Position numbers and translations under genes: made by a program
Source of the DNA: Candidatus Komeilibacteria bacterium
GTDB lineage: Bacteria; Patescibacteriota; Patescibacteriia; UBA1558; GWA2-36-10
Direction of reading: 5' to 3'
Assembly (NCBI GenBank): GCA_018656655.1
Contig: JABHYW010000063.1
Coordinates: 1-35,760, forward strand
Length of the DNA: 35,760 bases
The notes under the pieces: generated by a model
Told to the model about the DNA's origin: nothing
Seen by the model: only the letters and a program-made list of their open reading frames with translations
Database searches by the model: none
In this document: positions 32,078 through 35,760 of the stretch, piece after piece
Layout of the letters: every line of letters starts with the position of its first letter
How positions within the stretch are numbered: position 1 is the stretch's first letter

Positions 32078-32461
32078 ATGGAAGATAAAAAAGTACTAAT
32101 TGTTGAAGATGACGAATTTTTATTGCAGATGTATTCTACTAAATTAGAGTTAGAAGGTTTTCAGGTTTTGGAGGCTATTAATGGTTTGCAAGGTTTAAAG
32201 GTTGCTCAAAAAGAAAAGCCTGATTTGATTCTCTTAGATCTTAATCTGCCTGAGATGAGCGGTTTTGAGGTACTCAGTCAGTTAAAGAGGGAAGAGGACA
32301 CCAAAGGGATAAGAGTATTAATATTAACTAACTATTCTCAAAAAGAGGATATTGATCGTTGTTTAAAACTTGGAGCTGATGATTATTTAATTAAAGCTCA
32401 TTTTGTACCATCAGAGGTAATTAGTAAAATAAAAGTAATTTTAGAAGGCGAACAAAAATAA
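32078..32461 (+). CDS. Single-domain response regulator (CheY-like)
   Basis: This 127-residue protein is one receiver domain with no output domain: VLIVEDDEFL (acidic pocket, Asp11-Asp12), LILLDLNLPEMSG (phospho-acceptor Asp54), VLILTNYSQ (switch Thr) and YLIKAHF (conserved Lys). Such regulators act by protein contact. Between pilB and the PilT-like gene it probably controls pilus extension or retraction, as PilG/PilH do in other bacteria. No sensor kinase is in the window. It ends 4 bp before the PilT-like gene. Confidence 0.93.
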   Translation: MEDKKVLIVEDDEFLLQMYSTKLELEGFQVLEAINGLQGLKVAQKEKPDLILLDLNLPEMSGFEVLSQLKREEDTKGIRVLILTNYSQKEDIDRCLKLGADDYLIKAHFVPSEVISKIKVILEGEQK

Positions 32462-32465
32462 AGTT

Positions 32466-33518
32466 ATGTCAGATACTTTGATTATAAATGATATATTAAA
32501 TGCAGCTGCGGAAAGAAAAGCCACAGATGTTCATTTGGTGGCTGGTAATAATCCAGTCATTAGAGTGGATGGTAGGTTGGTTACTTTGGCAGACCAGGCA
32601 ATATTGACTGGAGATATTTTAAATACTTTAGCGGAAGTTTTTTTGACTAAAGAAGACTTTGATAAGTTGAGCAAAGAAAAAGAAGTCGTTGCTGTATATA
32701 ATTGGGCTGATCGTAGTAGATATAGAGCTAAAGTTTTTTATCAAAAAGGATTTTTAGCTATTTCTTTACGTTTAATATCACCGTTTATTAGAGCACCAAA
32801 GGATTTGGGTGTTCCAGCTGCTTTATTGCAACTTCTAAATAGAGAGAAGGGTTTGATTATTATTACAGGTCCTTTTGGCAGTGGTCGTACATCTACGGCA
32901 GCTTCTCTGGTAGAGACACTTAATCAAAACAAGGGAATTCATATTCAAACTTTAGAAAAGCCAATAGAATATTTATTTTCTAATAATCAATCAGTAATTG
33001 AACAGAGAAGTGTGGGTAAAGATGTAAATACTTTTATTAGCGGTCTTAAAAATATGCTTGATGAAGATATCGATGCTGTTTTTGTAGATTGCATGCATGA
33101 AGTTGGTATGGAGGAATTAATATTAGAATTATCTGAAAGTGGTAAATTAATTATATTAGTTATGGATGCAGATTCAGTAATATCTGCTTTGGAGAGATTT
33201 ATTAGTAATATATCAGCTGATAAAAAAGAGTGGGGTAGAGATTTATTAGCTCACTCTTTATTAGGAGTTGTGGCTCAAAGATTAATGCCTAGAGTAGGCG
33301 GAGGATTGACAATGGTTTCAGAGGTATTAGTAAATATTCCAGCTGTTAGGAGTTCTATTAAAGACGATAAATTACAGCAGTTAAATAGTATTATGCAAAC
33401 TTCTAAACAAGAGGGTATGGTTTCTTTAGATAAAGCATTATTAGAATTAGTAAGAGTAGGTGAAATTAGCTTAGAAGATGCTAGAAATCAGGCTGTAGAT
33501 CCACAGAGTTTGAATTAA
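32466..33518 (+). CDS. pilT: PilT-like protein with degenerate ATPase motifs
   Basis: This is a 350-residue protein with the PilT layout and length: N-terminal KATDVHLVAGNNPVIRVDG, then the ATPase core and C-terminal LGVVAQRLMPRVGGGLTMVSEVLVNIPAVRSSI. The expected GPTGSGKS is GPFGSGRTS, with Arg141 in place of the Walker A Lys. The Asp box TIEDPIE is TLEKPIE. The Walker B region DPDVILVGEMRD is DIDAVFVDCMHE. The His box with THTNSA is missing (VMDADSVISAL). The surrounding scaffold is well conserved, so it is under selection. It is likely a pseudo-ATPase or regulatory subunit rather than a normal retraction motor. Stop codon and next gene are separated by a palindromic repeat. Confidence 0.85.
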   Translation: MSDTLIINDILNAAAERKATDVHLVAGNNPVIRVDGRLVTLADQAILTGDILNTLAEVFLTKEDFDKLSKEKEVVAVYNWADRSRYRAKVFYQKGFLAISLRLISPFIRAPKDLGVPAALLQLLNREKGLIIITGPFGSGRTSTAASLVETLNQNKGIHIQTLEKPIEYLFSNNQSVIEQRSVGKDVNTFISGLKNMLDEDIDAVFVDCMHEVGMEELILELSESGKLIILVMDADSVISALERFISNISADKKEWGRDLLAHSLLGVVAQRLMPRVGGGLTMVSEVLVNIPAVRSSIKDDKLQQLNSIMQTSKQEGMVSLDKALLELVRVGEISLEDARNQAVDPQSLN

Positions 33519-33548
33519 ACCCCTCCAGCCTCCCCTTGTCAGGGGAGA
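33519..33548. repeat. Dispersed GC-rich palindrome before pilC
   Basis: CCCCTCCAGCCTCCCCTTGTCAGGGGAG forms a hairpin that begins at the PilT-like stop codon. A TTG inside it (33536) opens a longer pilC frame, but the usual start is at 33566. Confidence 0.75.
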
Positions 33549-33565
33549 ATTATCAGAATATTTTT

Positions 33566-34774
33566 ATGGCAATATATAAATATAGAGCAAGAACAAGTGA
33601 TGGCAGATTGACTAATGGCGCTGTAGAAGCAGTTACTGAAAGTGATGCCGCAGAATTATTAAGTGAAAAAGGCTTAATTGTTTTGGCTTTGTCAGAAACT
33701 AGTAAAAAGCAGGACAAGGGTTGGAATATAAATATTGGTAAGGTTAAGCATAAAGATTTAGTGATATTTTCTCGTCAATTATCAGTAATGATATCAGCTA
33801 CAGTGCCTATTGTGCAGTCTCTACGAATATTAGCTCAACAAACAGTTAATCCTATTTTTATAGACAAAATAATAGAGATGGCTGATGATGTAGAGGGTGG
33901 CATGAGATTTTCTGGCGCTCTATCTAAGCATGGTAATACATTTAGTAATTTCTATATAGCCATGGTTAAGTCAGGCGAGACTTCTGGTAAATTGGATGAA
34001 ATATTGCAGTATTTAGCCGATCAAATGGAAAAAGATTATGATTTGATTTCTCGTATCAAGAGTGCCATGATTTATCCTGTTTTCATAATATCAAGTATGG
34101 TAGTAGTTGGTTTTTTAATGATGACTTTTGTAGTACCAAATATGACAAAGATGCTTCTGGAAACTGGTGCAGAACTACCACTTGTAACAAGAATATTGAT
34201 AGGTACTTCAGACTTTATGAGTAACTATTGGTATTTTATAATTTTTGGAGTAGCTGGATTAATATTACTTTTTAGGCTTTGGTTAAAATCAGGAACAGGT
34301 AAGCTTACTTGGGACGCAGTAAAAATTCAAATACCTATTTTTGGAGCCCTTTTTAAAAAGGTATATATAGTACGTTTTACTCGGTCTTTAGCTACTCTGA
34401 TTAGAGGCGGAGTTCCAATTACTTCTGCCTTAACTATTACGGCAGAGGTAGTAGATAATAGAGCCTATGAAAAATTAATACTTGATACAGTGGATGAAGT
34501 AGAGGGTGGTAATTCTTTGGCTACTTTATTTGTTAAATCAAAATTAATGCCTAAGATGCTTTCACAAATGATGGTAATTGGTGAAAAGACTGGTAAATTG
34601 GATAATGTTTTAGAGAAATTGAGTAGTTTTTATAGTAGAGAAATTGATAATTTGGTAGATGGTTTAACCTCTTTGATTGAACCTCTGATTTTGATTGTGA
34701 TGGGTGTAGGTGTGGGCGGTATGGTAGCAGCTATAATGTTGCCAATGTTCAAAGTGGCTCAGACTATTTCATAG
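33566..34774 (+). CDS. pilC: Type IV pilus inner-membrane platform protein PilC
   Basis: With the ATG at 33566 the protein has 402 residues, normal for PilC/GspF, and begins MAIYKYRARTSDGRLTNGAVEA like the family. The in-frame TTG at 33536 would add ten residues coded by a palindromic repeat and is rejected as start. Two GspF domains are visible (VIFSRQLSVMISATVPIVQSLRILAQQT; TRSLATLIRGGVPITSALTITAEVV), with membrane segments at about 170-195, 215-240 and 375-400. PilC holds PilB and the PilT-like protein at the base of the pilus. Confidence 0.95.
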   Translation: MAIYKYRARTSDGRLTNGAVEAVTESDAAELLSEKGLIVLALSETSKKQDKGWNINIGKVKHKDLVIFSRQLSVMISATVPIVQSLRILAQQTVNPIFIDKIIEMADDVEGGMRFSGALSKHGNTFSNFYIAMVKSGETSGKLDEILQYLADQMEKDYDLISRIKSAMIYPVFIISSMVVVGFLMMTFVVPNMTKMLLETGAELPLVTRILIGTSDFMSNYWYFIIFGVAGLILLFRLWLKSGTGKLTWDAVKIQIPIFGALFKKVYIVRFTRSLATLIRGGVPITSALTITAEVVDNRAYEKLILDTVDEVEGGNSLATLFVKSKLMPKMLSQMMVIGEKTGKLDNVLEKLSSFYSREIDNLVDGLTSLIEPLILIVMGVGVGGMVAAIMLPMFKVAQTIS

Positions 34775-34799
34775 CCGTCATTACAAACATAAACCCTTT

Positions 34800-34826
34800 G
34801 TCATCTCGAGCTTGTCGAGAGATCTA
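34800..34826. repeat. Dispersed palindrome between pilC and the GIY-YIG gene
   Basis: ATCTCGAGCTTGTCGAGAGAT is a hairpin pairing ATCTCGA with TCGAGAGAT. It is of the same family as 18567-18642. Confidence 0.7.
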
Positions 34827-34838
34827 TAAACTGAATTT

Positions 34839-35159
34839 ATGAGAGAATATAACTTTTATGTATATATAATGTCGAGTATATCGAAGGTGTTATATATTGG
34901 AGTTACTAATAATTTAGCTAGAAGAGTAGAAGAGCACAAACAAGGAGAGATAAAAGGATTTTCTAGTAAATATAAGGTATATAAATTAGTTTATTTTGAA
35001 CATACAAATGATATAAGTAGCGCAATAGAAAGAGAGAAACAATTAAAAAAATGGCGACGTGAGAAAAAAGTTAATTTAATAGAAAAGGATAATGATAGGT
35101 GGGTTGATTTATCAGGAGGATTATTAGATTTCTCCACTCGCTCCGCTCGGTCGAAATGA
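34839..35159 (+). CDS. GIY-YIG domain nuclease-like protein with repeat-derived tail
   Basis: This is a 106-residue protein. FYVYIMSSISKVLYIGVTNNLARRVEEHK is the GIY-YIG core with the catalytic Arg in LARRV. KLVYFEHTNDISSAIEREKQLKKWRREKKVNLI is the usual second half. Stand-alone proteins of about 90 residues like this are common in CPR genomes, and their substrate is unknown. The final residues (LLDFSTRSARSK) and the stop are encoded by a dispersed palindrome (35127-35160), so the natural end was overrun by the repeat. Confidence 0.9.
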   Translation: MREYNFYVYIMSSISKVLYIGVTNNLARRVEEHKQGEIKGFSSKYKVYKLVYFEHTNDISSAIEREKQLKKWRREKKVNLIEKDNDRWVDLSGGLLDFSTRSARSK

Positions 35160-35160
35160 C
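35127..35160. repeat. Dispersed palindrome forming the 3' end of the GIY-YIG gene
   Basis: GATTTCTCCACTCGCTCCGC... is followed by GGTCGAAATGAC, the reverse form of the copy at 18567-18594 (gtcatttcgaccgaagtgga). Confidence 0.75.
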
Positions 35161-35201
35161 AAAGAAGGGTGATTAAACTTGTAGTCAAAAATCAAAAAAA
35201 A

Positions 35202-35210
35202 TGATATAAT
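35202..35210 (+). promoter_or_regulatory. Extended -10 promoter of the pilin gene
   Basis: TGATATAAT is a perfect extended -10 with a predicted start near 35217. No good -35 is seen. The leader would be about 150 nt. Confidence 0.6.
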
Positions 35211-35216
35211 AAGTAT

Positions 35217-35368
35217 GTTCTTTATTATATCCGCCAGAGGCGGAGTAAACAAATAAAAATTAGTAATATCCCCGATATATTTTTATTGGAAATATAGTTA
35301 GAACCTTAGGAGATCTCAGGCTGTAACTATTTTAATAAATATGTGTTGGTCTGAGAGGAGGTGAAAAA
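35217..35368 (+). promoter_or_regulatory. Structured pilin mRNA leader with buried ribosome binding site
   Basis: A hairpin CCGCC-AGA-GGCGG is at 35231-35243. ATAGTTA (35294-35300) pairs with TAACTAT (35324-35330). The loop of that hairpin holds ACCT (35303-35306) and TCTCAG (35314-35319), which can pair with AGGT (35359-35362) and CTGAGA (35351-35356). The result is an H-type pseudoknot covering the strong Shine-Dalgarno GAGGAGGTG (35355-35363) that lies 5 bases before the ATG. This would allow translation to be switched. No known riboswitch consensus is recognised. Confidence 0.5.
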
Positions 35369-35760
35369 ATGAAAATAAACAAAAAAGGTTTTACTTTAGT
35401 TGAGTTGTTAGTAGTTATTGCTATTATTGGTATTTTATCTACTGTAGCAGTAGTCAATTTAAATTCAGCTCGTGATAAGGCTAAACTTGCATCAGTTCAG
35501 GGTAGTTTATCTAGTATAATACCAGCAGCTATAATTTGTCAGGATGATGGTTTGAATCTAACATATACAGGTGCTACTGTATGTGATGATTCTAGCGCTC
35601 CAGTAGCAGGACAAGTTATTTGTGTGGGTTCTTCAGGTCTTTGGCCAACCTTGCCATCTGGTTATACATATAGTGCTACCTGTAGTTCAACTTTTGGTTC
35701 CAATACTTATGATTATACTGCCTCTGGTGATGGTAATACAATTGCCTGTGATCAAGATGG
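35369..35760 (+). CDS. pilA: Type IV pilin (3' truncated by window edge)
   Basis: The ATG at 35369 follows a strong GAGGAGGTG. The frame is open to the end of the window (130 codons). MKINKKGFTLVELLVVIAIIGILSTVAVVNL is a textbook prepilin leader: cleavage after Gly7, Phe at +1, Glu at +5 and the hydrophobic helix that packs in the fibre. The globular part has several Cys (IICQDDG, ATVCDD, QVICVG, ATCSS, IACDQ), which probably form disulphides. It is the major or a minor pilin of the system assembled by the genes upstream. Confidence 0.95.
   Translation, partial: MKINKKGFTLVELLVVIAIIGILSTVAVVNLNSARDKAKLASVQGSLSSIIPAAIICQDDGLNLTYTGATVCDDSSAPVAGQVICVGSSGLWPTLPSGYTYSATCSSTFGSNTYDYTASGDGNTIACDQD

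Noticed and set aside
33536-33565. An upstream TTG start for pilC.
   Set aside because: The ten added residues are coded by a dispersed palindrome and the family start matches the ATG at 33566.
1-35760. CRISPR array.
   Set aside because: No regularly spaced direct repeats with unique spacers were found; the dispersed repeats are irregular palindromes.

Overview
The window looks like a low-GC chromosome fragment of a Candidate Phyla Radiation (Patescibacteria) bacterium. This is inferred from four things: a PilM-PilN-PilO-PilB-PilT-PilC locus of the arrangement common in Parcubacteria-like genomes, tandem secreted proteins with VGIGT repeats, a diversity-generating-retroelement (DGR) type reverse transcriptase, and many short GC-rich palindromes scattered between and even inside genes. 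I cannot place it more finely without a search. The standard genetic code fits.

Region 1 (1-14.47 kb) is accessory. It opens with the 3' part of a DGR-type reverse transcriptase cut by the window edge. A patch of palindromic repeats follows, then two small unknown genes on the minus strand. Next is a stand-alone transcription unit with a near-consensus promoter, about 300 nt of highly structured, unusually GC-rich RNA and a terminator. Then comes a three-gene DNA-packaging cassette (ParB-like/adenine methyltransferase, small terminase, large terminase) with no capsid or portal genes. A convergent zinc-ribbon membrane protein has a structured leader of about 200 nt. After it come a large serine recombinase preceded by a 51-bp inverted-repeat site, and a restriction-modification island: a LexA-DNA adenine methylase fusion, a second D12-class methylase and a convergent PD-(D/E)XK nuclease. 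The region ends with a PHP-ATPase (TrlF/SMC-like) coupled to a 95-residue acidic protein that ends like the tip of single-stranded DNA-binding protein. A 22-nt sequence at 669-690 reappears (20/22) at 14459-14480, at the 3' end of a tRNA-Ser gene, so these points may bound an integrated element.

Region 2 (14.47-20.3 kb, all minus strand) is ordinary chromosome: three tRNAs (Ser-GCT, Arg-GCG, Ser-TGA), a ComFC-like phosphoribosyltransferase, a DUF559 protein, a ClpC-type unfoldase, HtpX protease and LemA. Dispersed palindromes fill the gaps and some have been captured as in-frame peptide insertions or tails.

Region 3 (20.4-35.76 kb, plus strand) is a surface/pilus region. Three tandem paralogous anchored exoproteins (the middle one broken by an in-frame TAG) and a large Cys-rich exoprotein precede the pilus assembly operon: PilM, PilN with a very long Lys-rich N-terminal extension, PilO, a small PilP-position protein, PilB, a single-domain response regulator, a PilT whose ATPase motifs are degenerate, and PilC. 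A GIY-YIG protein and a type IV pilin running off the window follow. The pilin mRNA leader can fold into a pseudoknot that buries its strong ribosome binding site.

The best candidates for something undescribed are the structured RNA at 1836-2136, the switch-like leader at 5934-6144, the LexA-methylase fusion in the restriction island, the SSB-tip mimic beside the PHP-ATPase, and the pilin leader.
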